Shown here: positions 9,195-17,751 of the stretch, piece after piece
Layout of the letters: every line of letters begins with the position of its first letter
Position numbering within the stretch: the first letter of the stretch is position 1
DNA from: an uncultured Cellvibrio sp.
GTDB lineage: Bacteria > Pseudomonadota > Gammaproteobacteria > Pseudomonadales > Cellvibrionaceae
Direction of reading: 5' to 3'
Length of the DNA stretch: 25,898 nt
NCBI GenBank assembly: GCA_946481735.1
Contig: CAMLOU010000049.1
Coordinates: forward strand, 1 to 25,898
Program-made: the position numbers and the translations under genes
Notes under the pieces: model-generated
Seen by the model: the letters and a program-made list of their open reading frames with translations, nothing else
Told to the model about the DNA's origin: nothing
Database searches by the model: none

Positions 9195-9209
9195 ACAGGT
9201 TCAGGCAGT

Positions 9210-10820
9210 ATGAATTCCCAAGGTATCTCCTTTCATCATCCGTTCGCGTTCTGGTTTGGTTGCATCTTTATTACCGCTGGAGTACTCGCTCATATCCCCA
9301 TGTTCATGCACGCCTCCCACATGGGTTACCGCATGGTGGGCATGCCGATGGACGCCACCATGCTGACGGGTATGGGGCTGATTCCGCTGGGCGTATTGCT
9401 GGCCTGGTACGGTTTGATGCCGCGCCTGGCCCAGTTGCGCCACGATGATCAGAGCACTATCCATTTCCATGTGGCAGATAACATGCCGCTCAATCGGGAG
9501 CATTGGAAGCTGGTGATTGCGCTGGTGGTCGCCGTTGCTGTCGATGTGATGAAGCCAGCTACCCTTGGGTTTGTTATGCCGGGCATGACGCTGGAGTATG
9601 AGATCAGCAAACAGTCCGCCGGCACGCTGGCACTGGTGGCGCTCACCGGCACGACGGTTGGTTCGATCATCTGGGGACGATTGGCCGACACCATGGGACG
9701 CCGGGCGGCCATCCTGTTATCAGCGCTCATGTTTATCGGCACCGCTATTTGTGGCGCGATGCCGACCTTTGAGTGGAACCTGATTATGTGTTTTCTGATG
9801 GGCGCCTCCGCCGGCGGTTTGCTGCCCATCACCTTTACCCTGATGGCCGAGATGATTCCGGCGGCTCACCGCGGCTGGTTACTGGTGGCACTCGGAGGTG
9901 TGGGAACTTCTGCGGGTTATCTCCTGGCGTCCGGTTCTGCGGCAGTGCTTGAACCCTTGTTCAGTTGGCGTGTGCTGTGGATGCTGGGATTGCCGACGGG
10001 CCTGCTGGTGATATTCCTTAATCGCTATATCCCCGAATCGCCCCGTTTTCTGGCCAGCGCCGGCCTGAAACGGCAAGCTCGGGCTATCCTGGCAAAATTC
10101 AACGCCCACATTGACCAGGAGTCCGACGACCAAACGACAGCCGCTGAAGTCCAACATGCCGGCGGCTTTCGCGACATGATTCGCGGCCCCTATGCGCGCA
10201 TTACACTGGGACTTGTCGGTGCCGGGGTTGCCTGGGGCCTGGTGAATTTCGGGTTTCTACTGTGGTTGCCGACCAATTTGCGCGACATGGGCATGAGCGC
10301 TGAAGCCGCCAACGGTCTTCTCGCACAGTCTGGCCTGCTGGCATTGCCCGGGATTTTGATGGTGATCTGGCTCTATCATCACTGGAGCAGCATCAAAACC
10401 CTGGTGCTGTTTATCGGCATGACGGCAGCCAGCTTGCTGTTATTTTTGGTACTGGGGTTGCTAAAGATCAATGCCCACACTGCCATCATCGTGGCGACCG
10501 CACTATTACTCATCAGCGCCAGCGGTGTGATCGCCATGCTCATTCCCTATGCTGCCGAGATTTATCCCGTCCATTTGCGCGGCACCGGCGCAGGACTGGT
10601 CGCCGCCAGTTCCAAATTTGGCGGCATCCTCGGTGCCGCCTGCGGTGTGCTGGGGCTATTCAATGACCTGGCGATCTCCGCGTTACTCATCGCCCTTCCA
10701 CTCATTCTTTTTGGTGGCTTGTTACTGCAAAACGGTATCGATACCCGCGGACGCAGGCTGGAAGAAATACACGCAGCCGTCATGCACAAATCCGGCGTTG
10801 AACCGACACTGGACGCATAA
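9210..10820 (+). CDS. Major facilitator superfamily transporter, sugar-porter/NiaP-like, with N-terminal extension
   Basis: 536-aa inner-membrane secondary transporter. Residues about 100-525 form a 12-segment MFS core: motif A GRLADTMGRRAA after the second core helix, PESPRFL after the sixth, and IYPVHLRGTGAGLVAASSKFGG in the C-terminal half. These are marks of the sugar-porter/organic-acid branch that includes NiaP-like and aromatic-acid carriers. The first 85 residues form an extra hairpin of two hydrophobic segments (about 8-28 and 50-72) joined by a loop rich in Met and His (MFMHASHMGYRMVGMPMD), giving about 14 segments in all. The substrate cannot be told from sequence. The ATG at 9210 has AGG about 7 nt upstream. 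A possible Fur box precedes the gene. It is monocistronic and converges with the small membrane gene at 10924-11100. Confidence 0.9.
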   Translation: MNSQGISFHHPFAFWFGCIFITAGVLAHIPMFMHASHMGYRMVGMPMDATMLTGMGLIPLGVLLAWYGLMPRLAQLRHDDQSTIHFHVADNMPLNREHWKLVIALVVAVAVDVMKPATLGFVMPGMTLEYEISKQSAGTLALVALTGTTVGSIIWGRLADTMGRRAAILLSALMFIGTAICGAMPTFEWNLIMCFLMGASAGGLLPITFTLMAEMIPAAHRGWLLVALGGVGTSAGYLLASGSAAVLEPLFSWRVLWMLGLPTGLLVIFLNRYIPESPRFLASAGLKRQARAILAKFNAHIDQESDDQTTAAEVQHAGGFRDMIRGPYARITLGLVGAGVAWGLVNFGFLLWLPTNLRDMGMSAEAANGLLAQSGLLALPGILMVIWLYHHWSSIKTLVLFIGMTAASLLLFLVLGLLKINAHTAIIVATALLLISASGVIAMLIPYAAEIYPVHLRGTGAGLVAASSKFGGILGAACGVLGLFNDLAISALLIALPLILFGGLLLQNGIDTRGRRLEEIHAAVMHKSGVEPTLDA

Positions 10821-10870
10821 CCTGCGGCTGGTAGACGAAATAAGCAGAACAGATAGCCTGACGAAATTGC

Positions 10871-10900
10871 TCAGGGCTCTCCGGAATCAGAGAGCCCTGA
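10871..10900. terminator. Convergent stem-loop, probable bidirectional terminator without a T run
   Basis: Perfect 11-bp arms TCAGGGCTCTC (10871-10881) and GAGAGCCCTGA (10890-10900) with an 8-nt loop. It lies 50 bp after the MFS stop and 23 bp after the stop of the convergent 58-aa gene. Neither side has a clear T tract, so it may act as an mRNA-stabilising hairpin or a weak terminator. Confidence 0.6.
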
Positions 10901-10923
10901 CGATGGTATTCAAGGGTGAGGGA

Positions 10924-11100
10924 TTACTTGGGCCCGAAGAATAGCCACAAGATAAATCCAAGGAAGGGCAGGAATAACAACACTAGAATCCAGATGACTT
11001 TAGTGCCCGTGCTGGCGCGACTCTGCAAGGTTTTCACAATCGCGTAGATCACACAAACCAATAATATAAAACCTAAAAAGCCACTGACTTCGACGCTCAT
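10924..11100 (-). CDS. Small two-helix membrane protein with PLDc_N-type domain
   Basis: 58-aa protein with two hydrophobic segments: about residues 7-23 (GFLGFILLVCVIYAIV) and 34-55, the latter ending in FLPFLGFILWLFFGPK. A short polar loop (TLQSRASTGTK) joins them. The pattern, with W-I-L-V-L-L-F-L-P-x-x-G-x-x-L-W-x-x-x-G, is that of the phospholipase D N-terminal transmembrane domain family, which often occurs as free-standing small proteins of unknown function. A strong ribosome site AGGAG (complement of 11107-11111) lies 6 nt before the ATG. The gene stands alone and is divergent from the histidine kinase gene. Confidence 0.85.
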   Translation of the reverse strand: MSVEVSGFLGFILLVCVIYAIVKTLQSRASTGTKVIWILVLLFLPFLGFILWLFFGPK

Positions 11101-11275
11101 AATAATCTCCTGTTATCGCGTTTATAAAAATAGAATCCCGTTGCAGGAAGATGGACACCCACGAGTATCAGAGGTTCAGGGGAGGATAATACGTCAGGTA
11201 TCAATGTTCGCTGCGCTATTAAAATCCTTATCGACCGGCTATGCTGTAAACATCGTTTAAAATCGTATCAAGGAC

Positions 11276-13630
11276 GTGATCAACCAGCCCCCTAATTGCA
11301 CGTTGATGAAACAACAACCTATACACACCATTATTCGGGCCACCCCGGAGATAAAAAAGCCGTCCCACCTGTGGTGCTGGTTTGCGCTGTTATTATTATG
11401 CTGCTTTTCTTTCGTCTCCCAGGCGCAAGCCCTGAATAAACATAAAATCACGGCATCCTACCTCTACAACTTCGCCAAGAATATTGAATGGCCCGACGAA
11501 CAATCGATGGCGTCATTCAACATCGGGTTTTATGGCAGTGACAATCCGCAGCTACTCAATGAAATCCGTACCATGGCTGCCAGCGTCAAGCTGAGGAATC
11601 TTCCTATTACCGTTACCCAGGCCACCACCGTCAATTCGTTGTCACGCTTTCATCTGGTTTATGTAGAACAAGCGAACAACAATATGGTGTCTGACATCTA
11701 TGATGCGCTCGGCGGCCAGCCGGTGCTGTTGGTGACCGCCGAATACCCTAACCAGCAACTGGTGATGATCAACCTGATTACTGACAATGATCGGCTGCGT
11801 TTCGAAGTAAACCGCTCAAACATCATCAACCACGGCTTGCAGCCCTTGCCGGAATTGATACTCAACGGCGGCACCGAGATTGACGTGGCCCGGCTATATC
11901 GCGAGGGGCAGGCGTCCCTGGTCGCGCTGCAAAGACAATTACAGAATCGTGAAAAAACACTGAACGAATTGAGCACGGCGATTGACGCCCAGGAAGCCAA
12001 AAACCAGCGTCTTGAAACACAACTTGCGATGCTCAATCAGAGCATCCAGAAAAGTGATGCGCTGATTGCGGATCAAAATCTGTTGATACAAAACCAGCTT
12101 GACCAAATTGAGCAAAGCAAACAGGAACGCCTCCGCTTACTGGAAGAAGTTGAACAGCGGACCCAGGAGCTGGATAAGCAACAGCAGCAGCTGGATGCCA
12201 TCGTGCAACAAATTGATCGCCGCGAAAAACGACTTGCCGAACTCAACACCACCATCAAGTCCCAGGAAGACGAAATACTGACACAACGCCAGGCTATCGC
12301 GGGCCTCGATGAAAAAGTCGACGCACAAAAAACAGCCTTGACCTATTTATGGGGGCTGGTGAGTCTGGGCATGCTGTTGATCATCACCATCCTGATTGGC
12401 TACACCATCAAGCGCCGCGACAATCAACGCCTGGCGGAGCACAGCAAAGATTTACAGATCGCAAAAGACCGCCTGGCCATTGCCAAACGCAAGGCGGAGG
12501 ACGCCAGCCAGGCGAAGAGCGAATTCCTGTCGCTGATGAGCCATGAACTGCGCACACCACTGCAAGCCATCATTGGTTACACCGAGGTGGTGATCGAAGA
12601 ATTAAAGCTGGCCGACGATGAAAACCACATCAATGATCTGACGCGTGTCATCAGCAACAGCGAGCGCCTGTTAAAACTGATCAACGGCGTGCTGGACCTG
12701 GCGAAGATTGAGTCCGGCAGAATGGAACTTGACCTGACCGAAGTGAAACTCTCCAGCCTGGTGGACGAGGCGGTAAGCGTAGTAGCACCACTTCTGGAAA
12801 AAAATGCCATTCAATTGAATATCGATGTTGATGACGGCAGCTTCCTACCCATGGCCGATCCGGAAAAAATACTGCACATACTGATTAATTTATTGGGTAA
12901 TGCGAGTAAATTTTCCCCAAAAGGCACAGTTACCATCAAAGCCCTGCACCAACCCAATCGCATTTATATCAGCGTTGCCGACACCGGTATTGGCCTGTCA
13001 GCGGAACAGCAGCAGCAAATTTTCGAACCCTTCAGGCAAGCGGACAGTGGCACAACACGCAAATTTCAAGGCAGTGGCCTTGGACTTTCGATTACCCGCC
13101 AATTGTGCGAGATGATGGGCGGCAGCATTGAGGTGGAAAGTGAATTGGGCCGCGGGGCGACATTTATTGTGGATCTGCCCTTACCCATCGAATTACCCCC
13201 GGCGTTTGGCAGACCCGGTGTGGATGCCAATGCCGATGTGGCCATTCATGATTCTGATATTGCCAGCAACGGCCAGCACATTGTCATGATTGATGACGAC
13301 CCGGCGTTCCTGGATATCATGGCGCGCACCCTGCAGTCGGAAGGTTTTCTGGTACATACCGCCCACGACGCTGAGACAGGCTTGCGTTTATTGCAGACCA
13401 TCAAACCCGATGTGATTACACTGGACCTGTTGCTGCCGGACCAACATGGCTGGATGCTCTTTGAAAGCATCAAGGCCGATGCCGACCTGCAGGACATTCC
13501 GGTCATCATCATCTCGATCATGGATGAGCGCAAACAAGTGCACAAACATCAGGCAGAAGATTATTTAACCAAACCCATTCGCCGCGAAACTCTCAAGCTT
13601 GCCATTCAACGCCTGGTGCCTAAAACCTGA
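11276..13630 (+). CDS. Hybrid sensor histidine kinase with periplasmic YfiR-type sensor domain
   Basis: 784-aa inner-membrane protein. Residues 32-50 form a signal segment ending in VSQA. Residues about 55-210 match the YfiR/HmsC-like domain (DUF4154): [17 protein letters not shown], then VYVEQANNN and [13 protein letters not shown] long predicted coiled coil (about 213-350, rich in Gln/Glu/Leu) leads to one membrane segment (about 354-375). The cytoplasmic part has HisKA with phospho-acceptor His423 ([14 protein letters not shown]), HATPase_c with the N box ([13 protein letters not shown]) and G boxes ([20 protein letters not shown]), and a C-terminal receiver with acidic IDDD, phospho-acceptor Asp717 (LDLLLP) and Lys in YLTKPI. 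All catalytic residues are present. The start is uncertain: GTG at 11276 has AAGGA only 1 nt away, while ATG at 11306 has no ribosome site; either leaves the signal intact. It lies 260 bp before the TonB receptor. Confidence 0.93.
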   Translation: MINQPPNCTLMKQQPIHTIIRATPEIKKPSHLWCWFALLLLCCFSFVSQAQALNKHKITASYLYNFAKNIEWPDEQSMASFNIGFYGSDNPQLLNEIRTMAASVKLRNLPITVTQATTVNSLSRFHLVYVEQANNNMVSDIYDALGGQPVLLVTAEYPNQQLVMINLITDNDRLRFEVNRSNIINHGLQPLPELILNGGTEIDVARLYREGQASLVALQRQLQNREKTLNELSTAIDAQEAKNQRLETQLAMLNQSIQKSDALIADQNLLIQNQLDQIEQSKQERLRLLEEVEQRTQELDKQQQQLDAIVQQIDRREKRLAELNTTIKSQEDEILTQRQAIAGLDEKVDAQKTALTYLWGLVSLGMLLIITILIGYTIKRRDNQRLAEHSKDLQIAKDRLAIAKRKAEDASQAKSEFLSLMSHELRTPLQAIIGYTEVVIEELKLADDENHINDLTRVISNSERLLKLINGVLDLAKIESGRMELDLTEVKLSSLVDEAVSVVAPLLEKNAIQLNIDVDDGSFLPMADPEKILHILINLLGNASKFSPKGTVTIKALHQPNRIYISVADTGIGLSAEQQQQIFEPFRQADSGTTRKFQGSGLGLSITRQLCEMMGGSIEVESELGRGATFIVDLPLPIELPPAFGRPGVDANADVAIHDSDIASNGQHIVMIDDDPAFLDIMARTLQSEGFLVHTAHDAETGLRLLQTIKPDVITLDLLLPDQHGWMLFESIKADADLQDIPVIIISIMDERKQVHKHQAEDYLTKPIRRETLKLAIQRLVPKT

Positions 13631-13723
13631 CCGCTTTTTAATAACTCCCCAGCGAAAAATTCATAAACCCATAGAACAAACTTGGCTTTCCCGGCCGAGT
13701 CAACTATCTTTACCTTCTATGAA

Positions 13724-13748
13724 CATAAGATGGTGTTGATCATAAGAT
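13724..13748. repeat. Direct repeat CATAAGAT upstream of the TonB receptor gene
   Basis: CATAAGAT occurs at 13724-13731 and 13741-13748, 17 bp apart start to start, about 150 bp before the receptor ATG. The spacing could suit a dimeric regulator, but the unit is short and may be chance. Confidence 0.35.
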
Positions 13749-13873
13749 TTTCGCTGCACTGACTCACCTCGATTGCCGGGGCTGATGTGCGCAATAACAA
13801 CAGATCGTCATTCTCGTAAAATCATCCGTTGCATTCTGCACAGGCTGTTTTTCTGTGTGCTTAGGGGCACCTT

Positions 13874-13894
13874 ATGAATAGGTTGTCATTATGA
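13874..13894 (+). CDS. Candidate six-codon leader ORF overlapping the TonB receptor start
   Basis: ATG at 13874 begins MNRLSL and ends in TGA at 13892-13894, which overlaps the receptor ATG (13891-13893) as ATGA. A good ribosome site AGGGG (13863-13867) lies 6 nt before this ATG, better than the AGG (13880-13882) before the receptor ATG. Ribosomes loading on the leader would end exactly at the receptor start, so translational coupling or control is plausible. No translation evidence exists here. Confidence 0.4.
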   Translation: MNRLSL

Positions 13895-16044
13895 CGTCAC
13901 CTTATGTTCGCGTGTTCGTCCCGACATTGCTGTCACTCATGGTCTCCGCGGCGGCCATGGCGCAATCCGGCGAAACGGCACCGAACGATATTTACAACCT
14001 GTCTCTGGCCGAATTAGGCCAGGTCGAAATCTCCATCGCCACGGGGAACAGCACCCCTTTGGATAAAGCGCCGGCCACCGCTTCCGTTATTTACGCGGCC
14101 GAAATTGAAGCCATGGGTGCTCGCAATCTTAACGAAGTACTGGAAGCCGTACCGGGTCTGCACGTTTCACTCTCCACACTCAGCCGTCTCGATTCCGTCT
14201 ACTCTATTCGCGGCATTCACACCGGATTTAATCCACAGGTGTTGTTGTTGATGAATGGAGTACCAGTGCAGTCCAGCCTGCAGGGAGGACGACCGTCACT
14301 GTTTCGCCTTCCGGTTGCCAGTATCGCCCGCATTGAAGTTATTCGCGGGCCCGGCTCGGCGATCTATGGGGCTGATGCCTATGCCGGGGTCATTAATGTC
14401 ATTACCAAAGATGCAGCAGCCATCAACGGAACCGAAATTGGTGTGCGTCATGGATCATTCAGCAGCAGCGATTTTTGGTTACAAAGCGCAGCATCATGGA
14501 ATGATTGGGGAATTGCGTTGAATGTCGCCTACCAGGAAAGTGATGGCGACAACCACCGTCGTATTAATACCGACCTGCAGTCTTCTCTCGATACCCAGTT
14601 TGGTACCGATGCATCCCTGGCTCCCGGCCCTTTATCAACACGTTATCAACTTCTCGATACGCATCTGGCGATCAACAGCGAGGCCCTGCAATTCAATCTG
14701 TGGAGCTGGATCTCCAGGAATGCCGGAATAGGTGCAGGCGCCGCACAAGCCCTCGATTACGAAGGAGAGGATGACAGCGAATTATGGATGGCGGATGTCA
14801 CCTATCGACTTAACGATGACAGTGATGTGTGGGATCACAGCCTTCGCTTTAGCTATCTGTATTATGATCTTCAGGCTCGCTTCAATCTCATGCCCAAAGG
14901 TGCGATGTTACCTATTGGCAGCGACGGCAATTTAAATTTTACTGAACCCGCAGGAACGGTTTATTTTCCTGATGGCCTTCTCGGCAATCCAGGCCAACGG
15001 GCTGAAGATACGCAATTCGACCTTGCTTCCATTTACAACGGTTGGGATTCTCATCGGCTACGTCTCGCTGTGGGTACGCGGCGACAAGCGCTGGAATCTC
15101 ACGAGAGTAAAAATTATGGCCCCGGTGTTATCGATGGTTCATCCAGCGTTGTTGATGGCACACTCACCGACGTCAGCGATTCACCCTTTGTGTATCTGGA
15201 AGATAGCTCACGCACGATTCATTACATTTCTGTTCAGGATGAATGGCAATTTATTTCCACACTCACGCTGACAGCCGGTGTTCGTTACGACAATTATTCT
15301 GATTTTGGTGGCACCACCAATCCACGTATCGCACTTGTCTGGGCGACGAATGAGAATTTGACCACCAAATTGCTATACGGCAGCGCATTTCGCGCGCCCT
15401 CTTTTTCCGAGCAACGTTTCAAAAATAATCCCGTCTCACTCGGCAATCAGGATCTCGATCCGGAGCACATTGATACCCTGGAGTTATCGTTTAATTATCG
15501 TTTGAACGCGAACTTCCAGACAACACTGACACTGTTCACCTATCAAGCCAAAGACATGATCGAATTTATCCCTGACATGGGTGCCACGACCAGTACCGCA
15601 CAAAATGCGCGAGACCAGGACGGCGATGGCTTTGAATGGGAAGCGAGCTGGCAACCCATCCCCAGTCTGCGCCTGAATGGTAATTATTCCTGGCAAGATG
15701 CCAAAGATGCACAATCCGGTTTAGCGGTGGCGGACGCGCCAGGGCAGCAATTTAAAGTGGGGGCTAATTGGGAATTCAGGCCAGAGTGGTCACTCAACAG
15801 TCAAATTTACTGGGTGGGTGACCGTCAGCGAGCAGCGGGAGATGAGCGACCGGCTATTGATGATTACGCGCTATTGAACCTGACCTTGCGTCGCAAAAAT
15901 ATCTTACCGAATCTGGACCTTTCCATTGCCATGCGCAATTTGACCGATGAAGATGCGCGCGAGCCCAGCAATGGTACCATCGCCGATGATTACCCGCTGG
16001 AGTCCCGCAGTATGTGGCTTGAGCTGAAATACCTGTTCCGCTGA
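13891..16044 (+). CDS. TonB-dependent outer-membrane receptor
   Basis: 717-aa outer-membrane active transporter. The signal peptide is residues 1-24 (hydrophobic core VPTLLSLMVSAAAMA). The N-terminal stretch DIYNLSLAELGQVEISIATG is of the kind seen in receptors near YfiR-domain genes. The plug domain spans about 50-170: TASVIYAAEIEAMGARNLNEVL, IRGIHTGFNPQVLLLMNGVP, RIEVIRGPGSAIYGADAYAGVINVITK. The barrel runs from about 200 to the end with alternating aromatic strands, a TonB-receptor box RAPSFSEQRF, and the terminal strand SMWLELKYLFR. I see no extra N-terminal signalling domain, so it is not a FecA-type transducer. The substrate is unknown. A six-codon leader precedes it. The citrate synthase-like pair begins 54 bp downstream on the same strand with no terminator between, so one transcript is likely. 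Confidence 0.93.
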   Translation: MTSPYVRVFVPTLLSLMVSAAAMAQSGETAPNDIYNLSLAELGQVEISIATGNSTPLDKAPATASVIYAAEIEAMGARNLNEVLEAVPGLHVSLSTLSRLDSVYSIRGIHTGFNPQVLLLMNGVPVQSSLQGGRPSLFRLPVASIARIEVIRGPGSAIYGADAYAGVINVITKDAAAINGTEIGVRHGSFSSSDFWLQSAASWNDWGIALNVAYQESDGDNHRRINTDLQSSLDTQFGTDASLAPGPLSTRYQLLDTHLAINSEALQFNLWSWISRNAGIGAGAAQALDYEGEDDSELWMADVTYRLNDDSDVWDHSLRFSYLYYDLQARFNLMPKGAMLPIGSDGNLNFTEPAGTVYFPDGLLGNPGQRAEDTQFDLASIYNGWDSHRLRLAVGTRRQALESHESKNYGPGVIDGSSSVVDGTLTDVSDSPFVYLEDSSRTIHYISVQDEWQFISTLTLTAGVRYDNYSDFGGTTNPRIALVWATNENLTTKLLYGSAFRAPSFSEQRFKNNPVSLGNQDLDPEHIDTLELSFNYRLNANFQTTLTLFTYQAKDMIEFIPDMGATTSTAQNARDQDGDGFEWEASWQPIPSLRLNGNYSWQDAKDAQSGLAVADAPGQQFKVGANWEFRPEWSLNSQIYWVGDRQRAAGDERPAIDDYALLNLTLRRKNILPNLDLSIAMRNLTDEDAREPSNGTIADDYPLESRSMWLELKYLFR

Positions 16045-16098
16045 TCCGCAATATTTCTGCCCCATGTTTCTACATTTTTACCCTGCGAGAATGTTCCC

Positions 16099-16908
16099 AT
16101 GTCAGAAGAGCCCAAACACGATCAGGTACGCAGCCGCAACGAACCTTTTACCGAAAAAACAGCAACCCGTATCTGGTCCGAACTGCCCAGCGATGACAAT
16201 CCTTACATTGCAGCAAAAACTTTTTGCCACGGCTATGACCTGATTGAGTTAATGGAAAAGCGTTCTTTCGTCGACGTATTTTATTTGCTCTTTCGCGGTG
16301 AGCTTCCCAGCAAAGCCGAAGCCCAGTTACTCCAATCGCTGATGATTGCGTTAATCAATCCAGGGCCACGCCACACGGCCACTCGCGCGGCTATGAATGT
16401 CGGCGTTGGAAAAACAGACCCGCTGCATATCCTGCCAATCGCGTCAGCAGTTCTTGGTGGCGAGCATCTTGGGGGAGGTGAAATCGAATCAGCCATGCGT
16501 TTTTTACGGAAGCGGCAGCAAGAAGCTCCTGTAGATGTAGCAGCCGAGATGATGAAGACATTTCACCAACAGGGAAATGATTTTCCAGGATTCGGCGAAC
16601 ATTTTGGTGGTGTTGATCTTATGGCAAAAGAAATCGCCCGACAACTCATGAAGAAGGAAGCCGCTGGTGATGCATTGTGCTGGGGAAATCAGTTTGCCAA
16701 CGCACTTGAGCCGCACGGATGTGGATGGTTAACCACCGGCGTAGCCGCTGCAGTATTTTCGGACCTCGGCTTTCATCCTCGCGCCGGTGGCTGTCTGTTT
16801 CAATTACTTGGCGCACCTGGATTGATCGCTCATGGCCTTGAGCTAGCCAACAAACCAATTACCGCGATGCCCTTTGTGAGTGACGAAAACTATGTTATCG
16901 AACGATAG
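16099..16908 (+). CDS. Citrate synthase-like protein 1, catalytic residues not conserved
   Basis: 269-aa protein of the citrate synthase/citryl-CoA lyase fold, shorter than the usual roughly 370-430 aa. Family marks: FCHGYDLIELMEKRSFVDVFYLLFRGELP (about 42-70, given here as its ends FCHGYDL and LFRGELP), GGEHLGGGEIESAM (120-133) at the place of the LHGGAN block, PGFGEHFGG (163-171) at the place of GFGHRVYK, and LTTGVAAAVFSDLGFHP plus GAPGLIAHGLE near the C-terminus. The three catalytic positions are altered: the first His is shifted or replaced, the second reads Glu-His instead of His and lacks the following Arg/DPR, and NVD is replaced by LTT. So ordinary citrate synthase activity is doubtful. 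Its 3' end overlaps the next gene by 29 nt. It may form a heteromer with that protein. The ribosome site is weak (GAGAA). Confidence 0.8.
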   Translation: MSEEPKHDQVRSRNEPFTEKTATRIWSELPSDDNPYIAAKTFCHGYDLIELMEKRSFVDVFYLLFRGELPSKAEAQLLQSLMIALINPGPRHTATRAAMNVGVGKTDPLHILPIASAVLGGEHLGGGEIESAMRFLRKRQQEAPVDVAAEMMKTFHQQGNDFPGFGEHFGGVDLMAKEIARQLMKKEAAGDALCWGNQFANALEPHGCGWLTTGVAAAVFSDLGFHPRAGGCLFQLLGAPGLIAHGLELANKPITAMPFVSDENYVIER

Positions 16909-17749
16909 AACGGCAGTGACATGCAGCAGTATTTCCCACATCGACCTTCTCGAACAAAAACGCGGAAAAATTTTCAGTAAAACCGGTGGGTGGTTTCCCG
17001 GCAAAGGCGTCTTCTGTCACGGTTACTCCATGCTGGAGGAATTGGTTGGAGAAAAATCCTATTTCCAAATTCTGGCGTTAAATGCCACAGGCAAATTAAT
17101 TGAAAAACCGCTGGCAGATTGGATTGAAGGTATCTACGGCTGCTTAAGTTGGCCAGACCCACGGATCTGGTGTAACCAAATTGGCGCCCTGGCCGGTTCA
17201 GCGCGCACGTCGGTGGTCGCTGCCACAACCATAGGCTCTCTGGCAGCAGATTCAAGGTCCTATGGCCCCTACACCTTATTAGGTGGTGTAGCATTTATCC
17301 AGGATGCATTTCACCAGCATCAGGCGGGCGCGTCCGCAGCGGATATTGTTGAGAAGATAACGGCAGCTAACCGGGGCAAGCCTTACATCGTAGGTTACAT
17401 CCGCCCTATCGCTAAAGGCGACGAACGTTTGGAAGCGATGGAAAAATTCAGTAAAAAGCTCGGCTTTCAGATCGGACCACATCTCACGCTAGCCTATGAA
17501 ATAGAGCGGGTTTTAATGCGCCGATTTGATGAAGGTATGAATATTAATGGATACATGTCGGCTTTCCTGTCCGACCAAGGATTTACGCCCGAAGAAGTCT
17601 ATCAAATGTTTGCGGGCATGGTCGCCAGCGGCGTAACCGCCTGCTATCTCGACACCTACCATCGCCCCCCAGAAACCTTCCTGCCGCTGCGCTGCGGCGA
17701 CATTGATTATCAGGGCGCGGCACCGCGGGCCGTGCCGGATGCGGACTGA
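16880..17749 (+). CDS. Citrate synthase-like protein 2, catalytic residues not conserved
   Basis: 289-aa homologue of the citrate synthase/citryl-CoA lyase fold and a divergent partner of the preceding gene. Marks: GVFCHGYSMLEELVGEKSYF (43-62), SWPDPRIWCNQIGALAG (90-106), YGPYTLLGGVAFIQDA (128-143) where citrate synthases have GPLHGGAN, GYIRPIAKGDERLEAM (172-187) where they have GFGHPVYKxGDPR, and NINGYMSAFLSDQGF (221-235) where they have NVDFYS. By this reading His becomes Leu, His becomes Arg and Asp becomes Asn, so all three catalytic residues are lost while the backbone is kept. The start is either GTG 16880 (overlap 29 nt) or ATG 16892 (overlap 17 nt); both imply coupled translation. It ends 2 bp before the convergent GGDEF-EAL gene. 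Possible roles: inactive scaffold, ligand sensor or altered lyase; function unknown. Confidence 0.78.
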   Translation: MTKTMLSNDRTAVTCSSISHIDLLEQKRGKIFSKTGGWFPGKGVFCHGYSMLEELVGEKSYFQILALNATGKLIEKPLADWIEGIYGCLSWPDPRIWCNQIGALAGSARTSVVAATTIGSLAADSRSYGPYTLLGGVAFIQDAFHQHQAGASAADIVEKITAANRGKPYIVGYIRPIAKGDERLEAMEKFSKKLGFQIGPHLTLAYEIERVLMRRFDEGMNINGYMSAFLSDQGFTPEEVYQMFAGMVASGVTACYLDTYHRPPETFLPLRCGDIDYQGAAPRAVPDAD

Positions 17750-17751
17750 AG

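Larger units (their letters stand above)
8803..9209. other. 407-bp non-coding region between yebG and the MFS gene
   Basis: No coding frame is convincing here. It holds, in order, a weak promoter-like pair near 8909-8937, a pyrimidine-rich stretch (8960-9020), two adjacent stem-loops (9028-9053 and 9060-9089) the second of which ends in a T run, a small AGCCA/TGGCT dyad near 9113-9129, and a Fur-box-like sequence at 9180-9194. yebG has no nearer terminator, so its mRNA may run to 9096. Confidence 0.7.

Noticed and set aside
13891..16044. Idea that the receptor is a FecA-type signalling receptor for citrate
   Set aside because: It has no N-terminal signalling domain, and no sigma/anti-sigma genes are nearby; the citrate synthase-like neighbours do not prove a citrate substrate.
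16099..17749. Idea that the citrate synthase-like pair is one gene split by a frameshift
   Set aside because: Both proteins contain their own versions of the same fold blocks (FCHGY, GG..., C-terminal LGF/QGF region), so they are two homologues, not two halves.
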